Assembly: GCA_012517545.1 (NCBI GenBank)
Contig: JAAYUW010000144.1
Coordinates: forward strand, 1-35,390
Direction: 5' to 3'
Source of the DNA: Exilispira sp.
GTDB taxonomy: Bacteria; Spirochaetota; JAAYUW01
Length of the DNA stretch: 35,390 bases
Both the position numbers and the translations under genes were made by a program. Shown one piece after another: positions 18,142 through 26,836 of the stretch. Every line of letters begins with the position of its first letter. The first letter of the stretch is position 1. Below the pieces are notes generated by a model. The model was not told the DNA's origin, did no database searches, and saw only the letters and a list, made by a program, of their open reading frames with translations.

Positions 18142-19173
18142 TCAGTAAAATCGAACCATGCAATTTGATGTAAAAGAAGGAGTTGATTCTGTAGGAAAAA
18201 CAAGTAAATTTGATGGAATACATACAAGTTTTTTCAAAATTCTTCCATTTTGAAGTCTAAAAAATAACATTTGCTCGGATTCCAACAAGTTTATAAGATC
18301 TGATGAAAAAGTTACAAAATTATTTTTTGAATAGCGGACAAATTTTCGTATTGAATTTCGAAATGAACTTGAATTTAATTTTTCAATGTAGCCATACTGA
18401 TAAGAGAAAATAGAAATATCTTCATAGATATTTTCCAAAGATAAACCAAAATCAAGTTTTAATCTTATTATGTTAACTGTATCCTTGAGAGACTGAACTT
18501 TTAGTGGAAAAAATTTAATATTCTCCTGCATATCTTTAAGTGAAATATTTGATAACTTTTCGTGAAAAAATTGAACAGCATTTTGCCATAATATTGACTT
18601 AAAATAACCATTTGAAGTTCCGGTTATTAAAAAAGGACCTTCGTAATCTTCCCAGAAAGAAATATCATATTCGAAATCTATATTTTCATCAATTTCAAAT
18701 AGAATAAAATAATAATCACTTTCTTTTGATTGATAGTAGATAGCATTTTCAACATTATCAAAATCAAATCCAATAAGTTTGCTATCCATACCAAAAATAT
18801 TGTATAAAAAAAATATTAAATTATTTCCTTCATCTTTTTTTAAAACATTAGAAAATATAACTGCTGAATTGCTTTTAAAATTCTGTTCGCCAAGTTTAGC
18901 TGCTATTAGATCAGGATTTGAATCAAGGAATAAACATGATGGTTCTTTTTTTAGTTGATAAACTATAAATCCATCCTTATTTTTATATCCATTTGCAAAA
19001 ATATAATCTATCTTAATAAAAACTATATTTTTAAACCTTGAAGAAATCTCCCTGACTATCTCATCCATCTTTATATAAAAAATGATAAAGAATTGTGCTT
19101 CAAGATTTTTCCCTATCATATCGGTTAAATCATTTATTCTATTGCTATCAAATATCCCTAAACAAGAAATCAT
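18142..19173 (-). CDS. FIST-domain-like sensory protein
   Basis: FIST domains are intracellular small-molecule (often amino-acid) sensors, commonly paired with kinases. The N-terminal half (about 25-165) follows the FIST_N pattern of repeated strand-helix units, with NLEAQFFIIFYI, then FANGYKNKDGFIVYQL and a segment FLYNIFGMDSKLIGFDF where relatives have a glycine-rich turn. The segment LITGTSNGYFKSILWQNAV and its following helix (about 196-220) matches the opening of FIST_C. The sequence is strongly diverged, so this is a by-eye call. It overlaps the DUF192 gene by four bases (ATGA), showing translational coupling, and the kinase gene follows directly, which supports a sensor-kinase pair. 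Confidence 0.5.
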   Translation of the reverse strand: MISCLGIFDSNRINDLTDMIGKNLEAQFFIIFYIKMDEIVREISSRFKNIVFIKIDYIFANGYKNKDGFIVYQLKKEPSCLFLDSNPDLIAAKLGEQNFKSNSAVIFSNVLKKDEGNNLIFFLYNIFGMDSKLIGFDFDNVENAIYYQSKESDYYFILFEIDENIDFEYDISFWEDYEGPFLITGTSNGYFKSILWQNAVQFFHEKLSNISLKDMQENIKFFPLKVQSLKDTVNIIRLKLDFGLSLENIYEDISIFSYQYGYIEKLNSSSFRNSIRKFVRYSKNNFVTFSSDLINLLESEQMLFFRLQNGRILKKLVCIPSNLLVFPTESTPSFTSNCMVRFY

Positions 19174-19634
19174 TTGCTGCTTTGCTCCTTATGCCATTCT
19201 AAAAGCTGCTCCATGGATGGAAGTTTGATAACATCTCCTGGCTTTATGTTATGTTTTGCAAACCAGCCTTTGTTAACTTCTAAAGCATACTTACAAGGAT
19301 ATATTGACGAAACAGTAGTTTCATCAAACGGATTCATATCGTAAATACCAATAATTAAACCATTTTCTCTGATATATGCTATCGAGAGAGGGATTTCTGT
19401 ATTTTTCATCCAGAAATTGAGAACTCTCTCTTCTTCAAAGATAAAAAGCATCCCGTGATCTTCAGGCATGCTAGATCTATACATCAAACCAGTAGCTCTT
19501 TCAGAATCAGTCAAAGCTATCTCAATATACAGCCTGGCATCATTGAACTGAATATAGGGAAGATTTGTATTACAACCTGTTAGAAAAATAAAGGCAAGTA
19601 AAATAAATACCGTAAATAATAAATGCCTCTTCAT
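19170..19634 (-). CDS. DUF192 lipoprotein
   Basis: A lipoprotein signal ends in LTGC (C21). The mature part shows the DUF192 pattern: ALTDSERATGLMYRSSMPED, then GMLFIFEEE, NFWMKNTEIPLSIAYI and a closing ALEVNKGWFAKHNIKPGD. The family is a small beta-barrel domain of unknown function, often found in exported single-domain proteins of 150 residues as here. AAAGGAG lies upstream of the ATG. It is the first gene of the FIST-kinase-sigma operon, with an ATGA overlap. Whether it belongs to the signalling system functionally, or only shares the transcript, cannot be read from sequence. Confidence 0.88.
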   Translation of the reverse strand: MKRHLLFTVFILLAFIFLTGCNTNLPYIQFNDARLYIEIALTDSERATGLMYRSSMPEDHGMLFIFEEERVLNFWMKNTEIPLSIAYIRENGLIIGIYDMNPFDETTVSSIYPCKYALEVNKGWFAKHNIKPGDVIKLPSMEQLLEWHKEQSSK

Positions 19635-19655
19635 GCGAAACTCCTTTCATTAAAT

Positions 19656-19684
19656 CTATTACTTCACAAAAGCTGATTTGTCAA
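19656..19684 (-). promoter_or_regulatory. putative promoter of the DUF192-FIST-kinase-sigma operon
   Basis: A perfect TTGACA on the minus strand (19679-19684) is followed after 17 bases by TAATAG (19656-19661), a weak -10. The leader would be only about 15 bases, tight for the AAAGGAG site but workable. The -10 position is uncertain. Confidence 0.33.
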
Positions 19685-19800
19685 CTTATTACTCATAATT
19701 TGCCAGATCAATTGATCTTAACTAAATTCATCACTTTGGATTTTACTATCTATCTTTCTTTCCGAAAATTAAAAAAAGATAAATTTTCAGGTAAAAAAAT

Positions 19801-20970
19801 ATGGCTGGAAAAAGAAGAAAACATAAAAATTCCTCTTCAATTATTACTTTTATTCTAATTATAGTTTTAATAGCTTTAATGTCCTATACAGCATATATTT
19901 TGTATGATTTTGTAATAAAAAATAATATTTTATCTAAAGATAATAGACAAAACAATGATATAGTAAATAAGACCGAACAAAACGAATCTGATATTACTTC
20001 TGATAAAAACAAAAGTGAAAATGCTACTTCGAATTCAACAGAAAAAACAAATATAAATGAGATAAAAAAAGAAAATAATTCTCTTTTACAAAAGATTCTT
20101 GGTTTATTTCAAAAAAATAAAAACGAATCAGATATTGAAAATGCTGAAAAAAATAGTGATAAATCTATTGAATCAAATATTAAACTTGAGACTAATAGCA
20201 ATACATCAAATTACGACGATGATAATATCACAAATCAGGATACTAATGAAAAATCTGAAATAGTTTTAAAAGAAAGTGAGGATATCTCAACAAGTTCAAC
20301 AAACTCTGGCAATATTCAAGAAGAGAAAAATAATATTGAGACGATAAGTACAAATAAAAAAACTGAAGAAAAAAAGACAATAACAAAAAATTTTAAGGTT
20401 TTTCTAGCGTCGCTTGATTCGAATGATGAATTATTTCTCACATATAAAAAAATTGACATAACATATACAGATTCTCCGATATTTTCCATACTATCTTTTT
20501 TAGTATCATATAATCCACCAGAACCTTATTTAAATCTTATACCAAAGGGAACAAAGCTAAAAGGGGCATGGATAAAACAGGGAATATTATTTCTTGATTT
20601 TAACGAGTATTTCTTAGCAAATAAAAATGGTATAAAAGCAATTGAAATGCAAATCTACCAGGTTGTTAACACAGTAATGCAGTTCAATGAAGTTAAAGGT
20701 GTCAGGTTTTTAATAAATGGAAAAGCAGTAAAGTATTACTCCGAAGAAGGTTTTATACTTGATATAACTTTCAGATCAAAACAATTCTCTCCAACAGTAT
20801 TTTTATTTAACAGAATAATTTTTAAACTGCTTATTCCTATAAAGAAAAATATTGAAAATCCAATATATCAGTTGAGCATTTGTTCGAGTTCATTTAGCCT
20901 ATTAAACAAATTTTCATATTTATTTTCTAGTCTTTTATATTCAGAACTCAAATTAGATATTGATTCATAA
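19801..20970 (+). CDS. membrane-anchored GerMN-domain protein
   Basis: After a basic stretch (KRRKHK) comes one membrane segment (about residues 13-38). A long low-complexity region rich in Asn, Glu, Ser and Lys follows (about 45-195), then a GerMN domain (about 198-315) with the pattern LIPKGTKLKGAWIKQGILFL, then YQVVNTVMQFNEVKGVRFLI. GerMN domains occur in spore-germination and cell-envelope lipoproteins and probably bind a wall component; no sporulation is implied here. The last 35 or so codons lie antisense to the end of the ABC-F gene, a 103-base overlap. The C-terminal tail after about residue 325 does not look like part of the domain, so the original stop may have been lost. The ribosome site is weak (AGG nine bases upstream). 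Confidence 0.72.
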   Translation: MAGKRRKHKNSSSIITFILIIVLIALMSYTAYILYDFVIKNNILSKDNRQNNDIVNKTEQNESDITSDKNKSENATSNSTEKTNINEIKKENNSLLQKILGLFQKNKNESDIENAEKNSDKSIESNIKLETNSNTSNYDDDNITNQDTNEKSEIVLKESEDISTSSTNSGNIQEEKNNIETISTNKKTEEKKTITKNFKVFLASLDSNDELFLTYKKIDITYTDSPIFSILSFLVSYNPPEPYLNLIPKGTKLKGAWIKQGILFLDFNEYFLANKNGIKAIEMQIYQVVNTVMQFNEVKGVRFLINGKAVKYYSEEGFILDITFRSKQFSPTVFLFNRIIFKLLIPIKKNIENPIYQLSICSSSFSLLNKFSYLFSSLLYSELKLDIDS

Positions 20971-22745
20971 TCATTCTGCATTGAAAACTGATGTTGTAGC
21001 TTTTGCATTTGCGATTCAATATCTTTAAGTTGCAACTCAATTTCCTCAATTTCTTTCTGGATCTGTTGCCTTTTATTTGTCGATAAAATCTTTTTTTTAC
21101 TATTTTCTTTATTATCTTTGTTTTTTATTCTAAGTACATTTTCTTTGCTTAAATCTTTCAATAGAAAATAATCCGAAATGTTATCAAGGTTGACTAGATT
21201 CTTATTTATTATAGTTATATATTTATTTGCAAGTCTGCTAATAAAATCTATATCATGTGAGACAATAAACAAGGCTCCACTAAAGCTTTTTAAGTTTTCT
21301 ATAAGAATTTCTTTTGTTGCGATATCAAGATGAGTTGTTGGTTCATCAAGTATAAGAATATCAGGCTGGGGATATAAGATTTTAGCAAGTAGAAGTCTTA
21401 CCTTTTCACCGCCAGAAAGGACTGAGATATCTTTATATACATCATCCCCTGAAAAGCCAAATTGACCAAGATAACTCTTTATTTGTTGCAGACTCATCGA
21501 TGCTGCAAAATCTGAAGATGCAAAATAATCGAAAAGATTTGTATTTTCAAGGGTAAAGAATGTATTGTTTTGTTCAAAATAACCTATTTTAGAGTTGTTA
21601 TGCCTTGTTACCTTTCCTCTTTTAGGTTGAAGTTCGCCTACTAAAAGTTTAATAAAGGTAGTTTTCCCAATTCCATTTCTTCCTATAAGAAATATTTTAT
21701 CATCTCTTATTATAGAAAAGTGAATATTATCAAGAAGAATATTTCCATTTTCTTCATTATTATAACCAAAAGTTAAATTTTCGCAGGATAAAATATTTGA
21801 AAATTGATTTGTAGAACCGTGAAATGCAAAGGATATATTTGATTCTCTAGGTATCTCAACCTTTTCTATCTTTTCAAGTTGTTTTATTCTACTCTGAACA
21901 GCCGAAGCCTTGCTTTCAGTATATCTAAATCTTTCGATGAATTTCATCTGCTGGTCGATTTTTTGCTGTTGATTCTTAGCTTGAGCTTCTAGATTTGTAA
22001 GATATTGTTCCTTTCTCGAAAGAAAATCTGTATAATTGCATCCATTATAGATATAAAGTTTCTTAGCATAGAGATCCCATATTTTATTTGTGGATGTATC
22101 AAGGATCTGTTTATCATGTGAAACTATGATAAATGCGCCTTCATAGCTCTTTAAAAAATCTAATAAAAATTTGATAGCATCTATATCAAGGTAATTGGTT
22201 GGTTCATCAAGGATAAGTATATCTGGTTTGAACAGCATGAGATATCCTAAAAACGCTCTGACTTTATATCCACTTGACAACAGTGTAAGATCTTTATCAA
22301 ACTGGGATTGCAAAAAACCAAGGTTTGATAAAATAATTTTTATTTTATGCTCAAATTCGACATCATCGCTTACACTCAGTTCACTTAAAATTCTATCATA
22401 TTGCTCCTGATTCCGTGGATCTTCTATCTGACTGGATAGCCTTGATAGTTCGTCAAATTTATTCTCAATATGCGAAAATGCCTTTTTGCATAATGAAAAT
22501 GCACTTTCTCCTTCTTTTATGAAGTTTATATCCTGTGGAAGAAAACCTATTTCTATATTTGGGTTGATTATTCTTGTTCCATAAAAGTCATCAATTTCAC
22601 CAGCAATTATTTTCAAAAGAGTAGTTTTCCCACTTCCGTTTCTTCCTACAAAACCAATCTTATCATACCTGTTAATCTCGACATTCACATCCTTGAAAAG
22701 TAATTGATCTGTATACCCAAACGATAAGTTTTCAAGTACAAGCAT
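20868..22745 (-). CDS. ABC-F family ribosome-associated ATPase
   Basis: This soluble protein has two ATP-binding cassettes and no membrane part. Cassette 1 has GRNGSGKTT (34-42), a degenerate signature LSSGYKVR and ILILDEPTNYLD. Cassette 2 has GRNGIGKTT, LSGGEKVRLLLAKIL and ILILDEPTTHLD. The linker between them carries the family segment QQQKIDQQMKFIERFRYTES, and the C-terminus is a coiled coil of about 70 residues. ABC-F proteins bind the ribosomal E site and relieve stalling, and some protect against antibiotics; the linker does not let me choose a subfamily. The length of 625 residues is normal. AAGGA precedes the ATG. The 3' end overlaps the convergent GerMN gene. Confidence 0.93.
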   Translation of the reverse strand: MLVLENLSFGYTDQLLFKDVNVEINRYDKIGFVGRNGSGKTTLLKIIAGEIDDFYGTRIINPNIEIGFLPQDINFIKEGESAFSLCKKAFSHIENKFDELSRLSSQIEDPRNQEQYDRILSELSVSDDVEFEHKIKIILSNLGFLQSQFDKDLTLLSSGYKVRAFLGYLMLFKPDILILDEPTNYLDIDAIKFLLDFLKSYEGAFIIVSHDKQILDTSTNKIWDLYAKKLYIYNGCNYTDFLSRKEQYLTNLEAQAKNQQQKIDQQMKFIERFRYTESKASAVQSRIKQLEKIEKVEIPRESNISFAFHGSTNQFSNILSCENLTFGYNNEENGNILLDNIHFSIIRDDKIFLIGRNGIGKTTFIKLLVGELQPKRGKVTRHNNSKIGYFEQNNTFFTLENTNLFDYFASSDFAASMSLQQIKSYLGQFGFSGDDVYKDISVLSGGEKVRLLLAKILYPQPDILILDEPTTHLDIATKEILIENLKSFSGALFIVSHDIDFISRLANKYITIINKNLVNLDNISDYFLLKDLSKENVLRIKNKDNKENSKKKILSTNKRQQIQKEIEEIELQLKDIESQMQKLQHQFSMQNDYESISNLSSEYKRLENKYENLFNRLNELEQMLN

Positions 22746-22786
22746 ATTCTATTAATCCTTAAGTTAAAATCAAACAAATAAGAGAT

Positions 22787-22969
22787 TTACTTACTTATCG
22801 CTCCAACAGGGCAACTCTCTATTGCCTCATTTACTAGCGATTCATCAATGTTTTCAATATTTTTTACAATAGCTTTTTCATTATTTTCATCCATATCAAA
22901 AAGATCTGGATATATAGATGTGCAAACACCACAACCTATGCAAAGTTCTCTGTCAATTTTAACATTCAT
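22787..22969 (-). CDS. single-cluster [4Fe-4S] ferredoxin
   Basis: This 60-residue electron carrier has cysteines C10, C13 and C16 in CIGCGVC and C53 in ESCPVGAI, the full ligand set for one cubane cluster as in Thermotoga-type monocluster ferredoxins. The acidic middle (DMDENNEKAI) is typical. GAGGAG lies upstream of the ATG. It precedes the ABC-F gene by about 40 bases on the same strand. A candidate promoter and a leader hairpin lie upstream, so expression may be controlled at the RNA level. Confidence 0.93.
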   Translation of the reverse strand: MNVKIDRELCIGCGVCTSIYPDLFDMDENNEKAIVKNIENIDESLVNEAIESCPVGAISK

Positions 22970-22993
22970 AATATTCTCCTCATTTTCTTTTCA

Positions 22994-23022
22994 CTCTTCG
23001 CTATAAAGAAAAAAGCGAAGAG
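22994..23022 (-). promoter_or_regulatory. hairpin in the ferredoxin 5' leader
   Basis: CTCTTCGCT (22994-23002) and AGCGAAGAG (23014-23022) form a perfect nine-base-pair stem with an 11-base loop. No T run follows in the direction of transcription, so it is not a classical terminator. It sits just upstream of the GAGGAG ribosome site of the ferredoxin gene and may protect or regulate the message. Confidence 0.5.
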
Positions 23023-23045
23023 CCTATATTTCAATTTACATAAAT

Positions 23046-23073
23046 ATGATAACAAATTTAAAATCTAAATCAA
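23046..23073 (-). promoter_or_regulatory. putative promoter of the ferredoxin gene
   Basis: On the minus strand TTGATT (23068-23073) is followed after 16 bases by TATCAT (23046-23051, five of six). The predicted start gives a leader of about 70 bases that contains the hairpin at 22994-23022. Confidence 0.45.
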
Positions 23074-23250
23074 ACCAGAATTTTAAAAAATATTGCAAAA
23101 ATCAAAACCAAATTTATTAAGATATTTCTCAATTTTACAATATATAAATAAGTTACTAAAAATAAATTAAAAAGAGTTAAAACTTCTTCTCGATTAAGTA
23201 TTGTAAGATGTTAAATAATATCCCTTATACATTCGTGGGAAAGAAAAAAT

Positions 23251-25596
23251 TCAATCAAGTATAGACAAATTTTCATAATAATCTCTTATCTTATCCATTA
23301 TTCCATTTTCAGTAAACTCTTTCCCAATAAAGTATAAAAAAGAATCTGATTCTAAGTTACGAGCGACTCTACCACTTGATTGAAGTACATCATTAATTGC
23401 TGGGAAAAGAGACAATAGAGCAAATGGATCATATATATCATCCATCATTGCTGATCTGGTCTTATAAAGAGAATCAGGGACCCTAAATGGAAGACCAACA
23501 CAAAATCCTCCAATTACATTAAAGCCAAAATTTGCTCCTTCAGCTATTTTGCTTCTATATGGAACAAAAAGAAGGTGAATTTTACCATTTGAAAATATTT
23601 TTTCTATTTCTGTAGCATTTCCACTGTATGTTTTGCAATTGTTAATATATTTATAATTTTCTATATCTGCGTTTATTGATTTAGACTTTTCTATATTTTC
23701 ATTTAACGAGGAATATGCTGCCAATCTACCATTATTTTCCCCTATTTGCTCATCTTTCATATATAAAATCTTGTCAAATAAACTATCATTTATTAGCATT
23801 TCAGTTTCCACTATAAACCTGTAAGATGGAAAAAACAGAAGTATGGCACAATCAACTGAACGATTATTAATATTTTCCAGCTTAATTCTTTCTTTTATAA
23901 AGTGGGCAATTCCATAAATATTTTCTTTTCTTTTTTTTGAAACAGTTTCATAAGATTTTATTATATAAGCCCTTATTTTTCTTGGTTCTGAAGTTGTATA
24001 TATCGAAAAACTATCTGTGTCATGGAGAGAAAAGATAAGTTCTTTTGGCTCAAGTGTTGCTGAAATGCCAATAATATTGTTATAATTTCTAAATAAGATA
24101 TTCAACAGGGATTTTTCATCTCTATATGTGAAAATTTTCTTATTTTCCAGGGGAAAATAAGACGAAATTATATCAAACTGAGATAGATCAAGAAGAAGTT
24201 GCAGCTTATGGAAGAATGGATAAAGATCTTTTACAAGATTTGAAGCCTTATTTTCCGGTAAACCATTATAATAAGCTAAAAATTTACTTGAAAAACAGGA
24301 TACTGCATCTAAAAATTCGTTATCAAAGTTAGACTTTAAAGAATTATTTTTATAGAAATATTGATCGATATCGAAATCTGTCTCATCATAGATAACTTTA
24401 AAATCATCCGTAAATAAAAGACTATAAAAATCAGCTTTAAGAGCAGGATACTTTTCATTTATCAATTTTTCAGTTTTAATAATATCATCTTTTAAAAATG
24501 TTATTGAAAAAAAGTCAGACAATCTCGATAAAAATGAATGATATTCATCGATTACACAAATTGTATTTTTATCGATGGGTAAAGAATTGTAAAACATAAG
24601 ATTGTAATCCGCAATAACTATATCAAAAGCAGGTGTAAATGTTTTTTCCCATATAAGTTTGCAGTCTTCTTCTCTAAAAATCGAATACTTCTCAATTGGA
24701 GTCCTATAAAATTTACATTTTTTCATTCTGCAGATTGAATATTTATAATAACATTTTTCCTCTATCGAATTTCTGATTATGCAGCAAAAACCAATTTTTG
24801 CAGCTTCATCTGCTACCTGTAATTTTTGAACATTTTTCGAAGTAAAATAATGAATCTTTGGGAAATTAAACTTTCTGGCCAGGGCATATAATGTAGCCAC
24901 TGTTTTCCCACTGGCAAAAGGGGCTTCTATAAATGTAATCTTCTTTTCACTTCCCTGAATTTGAGAAATTATTTCAGTCTGGATCTCCTTTATATTTTCA
25001 TATGGAAAATTTGCCTTTCGATTGTTGAATTTTTTTCTCTCTTTTTCAAAAAGATAGATATCATAGAGAAATGGGAAAACTTTACGGATTTTTTTTTGAA
25101 CTTCTTCTCTATCAAAATCGTAGTTAAATGTCAACTTTTTTGATTTATCAGAATTTACAACAATTAATATCAAATTTTCCACTTTTCGTTTCTCTTTAGA
25201 AAGAGATAACCCATACATCATCAACTGAAAGGAAAATAGTTCGATAAGTTCCTTATTATAAAGCTGTTCTTCTGTAAGTTCATATATTTTTAACTCATAA
25301 ACATTACCATTTTCTTCATCATAAGCATCAACTCTACCAAAAAAATTTAAATTAATATCTTTATACCTGAATTTAACCTTTACTGGCACTTCATATCTGG
25401 CATCGGATATTGGATATTTTTTAAAATACTCTTTATGAGAATTAAGTTCATTTTCAAAATTTTCTGTAAATCTTGAAAAGTTATTTTTTAAAATTTCGTT
25501 TGCTTCTATACCCATAGAAGGATTAATAATAGATATAAAATCAGTTATTCCGATTGATAAATTTTCTTTCTCGATCTTGATTTTTTCTATACCCAT
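23251..25596 (-). CDS. PD-(D/E)XK nuclease fused to an XPD/DinG-type Fe-S DNA helicase
   Basis: The N-terminal nuclease domain (about 1-190) shows the RecB/Cas4-like pattern: D90 in GRVDAY, E101 and K103 in YELKIY, and Q124 in FQLMMYGL. The superfamily-2 helicase follows. Motif I is APFASGKT (225-232). A cysteine cluster (C271/C272, C282, C289, C294) lies between motifs I and II, where XPD-type enzymes bind a 4Fe-4S cluster. Motif II is DEYH (350-353), where DEAH is usual, and motif VI is QSSGRVARNLES near residue 735. Such fusions occur in clostridia and are presumed to process DNA ends or structured DNA in repair. No ribosome site is visible before the ATG at 25596, so the start is less sure. 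The gene appears to stand alone. Confidence 0.83.
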   Translation of the reverse strand: MGIEKIKIEKENLSIGITDFISIINPSMGIEANEILKNNFSRFTENFENELNSHKEYFKKYPISDARYEVPVKVKFRYKDINLNFFGRVDAYDEENGNVYELKIYELTEEQLYNKELIELFSFQLMMYGLSLSKEKRKVENLILIVVNSDKSKKLTFNYDFDREEVQKKIRKVFPFLYDIYLFEKERKKFNNRKANFPYENIKEIQTEIISQIQGSEKKITFIEAPFASGKTVATLYALARKFNFPKIHYFTSKNVQKLQVADEAAKIGFCCIIRNSIEEKCYYKYSICRMKKCKFYRTPIEKYSIFREEDCKLIWEKTFTPAFDIVIADYNLMFYNSLPIDKNTICVIDEYHSFLSRLSDFFSITFLKDDIIKTEKLINEKYPALKADFYSLLFTDDFKVIYDETDFDIDQYFYKNNSLKSNFDNEFLDAVSCFSSKFLAYYNGLPENKASNLVKDLYPFFHKLQLLLDLSQFDIISSYFPLENKKIFTYRDEKSLLNILFRNYNNIIGISATLEPKELIFSLHDTDSFSIYTTSEPRKIRAYIIKSYETVSKKRKENIYGIAHFIKERIKLENINNRSVDCAILLFFPSYRFIVETEMLINDSLFDKILYMKDEQIGENNGRLAAYSSLNENIEKSKSINADIENYKYINNCKTYSGNATEIEKIFSNGKIHLLFVPYRSKIAEGANFGFNVIGGFCVGLPFRVPDSLYKTRSAMMDDIYDPFALLSLFPAINDVLQSSGRVARNLESDSFLYFIGKEFTENGIMDKIRDYYENLSILD

Positions 25597-25776
25597 TTAA
25601 AATTCAATTTTTTTCTTATTTATTTTAGTAATATCTAGTTGATTCTTTTCATTTAAGTTTATCTATCATATTTTTTCCATAAAACACATTTCCTATTAAA
25701 CAGTCTAAATTCAAAAATCCGTGAATTAACTTGATTATACAAAAGCTCAAAGTTTGCTGAATATTAAAAGTTCACT

Positions 25777-26457
25777 TTAAACAAGATCAAACCTAATATC
25801 CAGATAGTACTTTTCTATATTGACTGCTATAAGACCTGTAAAAAAACCAGAGATTACCGAAAAACATATTATTAAGGGGCTTATGTTTAAAAGAGACATA
25901 TCCCTTATTATAAAAAATGAATAAAAAAAAAGTTGAGCAATATTTGACAATGATGAAAGAAATATGGAAATTGCAATCCTTGAAAAACCAATTGGAATAA
26001 TAGATAATATCAGAATGCCGATTATAACTCCGATATTTCCAGATAAAGAGAGAAGAAATGTAAAAGAAAATAGTGTCCCGGCGAATATAGATCCAAGTAT
26101 TGATTTCAGAAGAATTATACTGATAATTCCTTTAAGTTGTGCTTTCCCCAGAATCAAAAGAATTGGTACATATGCAAAACCAACTTTGACAAAGAGTAAT
26201 GGTTTTGGTAAAAATGTTTCAATAAAACTTAAAATAGCGGCTATTATTGAAAAAAAAACTATATATCGATTATCAGAAAAGTTAAGAATGCTTTTTTGTG
26301 GTTTTAGTTTTTCGTATTTTTCATAAGATTGATCTTTTGTATTTTGTATCTTATTGTTCAAGTTTTTATCTAAACCATCAGTTGAATCACTACTTTCACT
26401 CCTGCTTAAATATGAATCCACTTCTCTATTCTCAGAATGAAATTCCATCATACTCAT
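25777..26457 (-). CDS. Gx-transporter / heptaprenyl diphosphate synthase component I family membrane protein
   Basis: After about 50 hydrophilic residues, five to six membrane segments follow. The family blocks are visible: FIETFLPKPLLFVKVGFAYV, KSILGSIFAGTLFSFTFLLS and LSGNIGVIIGILILSIIP. The PF07456 family was named after a heptaprenyl-synthase component, but many members are predicted small-molecule transporters and are encoded beside a NusG-domain-II protein, as here. The substrate is unknown. The start overlaps the NusG-II gene by 26 bases, so translation is coupled. Three candidate ATGs (26457, 26451, 26448) have similar weak ribosome sites. Confidence 0.78.
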   Translation of the reverse strand: MSMMEFHSENREVDSYLSRSESSDSTDGLDKNLNNKIQNTKDQSYEKYEKLKPQKSILNFSDNRYIVFFSIIAAILSFIETFLPKPLLFVKVGFAYVPILLILGKAQLKGIISIILLKSILGSIFAGTLFSFTFLLSLSGNIGVIIGILILSIIPIGFSRIAISIFLSSLSNIAQLFFYSFFIIRDMSLLNISPLIICFSVISGFFTGLIAVNIEKYYLDIRFDLV

Positions 26458-26836
26458 CTTCTTTCTTACTGATAACTTTGATATAGAGTTTATTTGGCAT
26501 ACACACTATGATTTGTCCGGGTTTATCTATTTTACCGGCTTTCACACAGATTTTATCCTGACAATCTGATTCAACAACGTAGACTTTTTTTTCTCTTATC
26601 TCTATCTTTATTTTACCCTGTTTTAAATCTATCAACCTATCCTGTGAGATTGGATAAATCTGCTTGCTTCCCTGGTATCCAACTTCAACAAAAAGGGAAT
26701 TGTAATAATTTGAATCTTCTCCTTTCACTTCTGAATGAAAAAATTTACTCATCAAAGGCGAAATAGCTACAATCAGAAGTAAAAGGTAGATAAGTATATC
26801 GGATTTAGCGAAATAACAATTTACAATTTTTTTCAT
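26432..26836 (-). CDS. NusG domain II-containing membrane-anchored protein
   Basis: A membrane segment (about 12-30) is followed by one beta-barrel domain of about 90 residues resembling NusG domain II. The hallmark VVESDCQDKICVKAG and the closing GQIIVCMPNKLYI are clear. The two paired cysteines of the DCxDKxC motif suggest an extracytoplasmic redox or metal site. The family's function is unknown, but it is regularly adjacent to the Gx-transporter family. I chose the ATG at 26836 over a TTG one codon earlier; AGGA lies about ten bases upstream. It overlaps the SurA-like gene by 32 bases. Confidence 0.82.
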   Translation of the reverse strand: MKKIVNCYFAKSDILIYLLLLIVAISPLMSKFFHSEVKGEDSNYYNSLFVEVGYQGSKQIYPISQDRLIDLKQGKIKIEIREKKVYVVESDCQDKICVKAGKIDKPGQIIVCMPNKLYIKVISKKEDEYDGISF

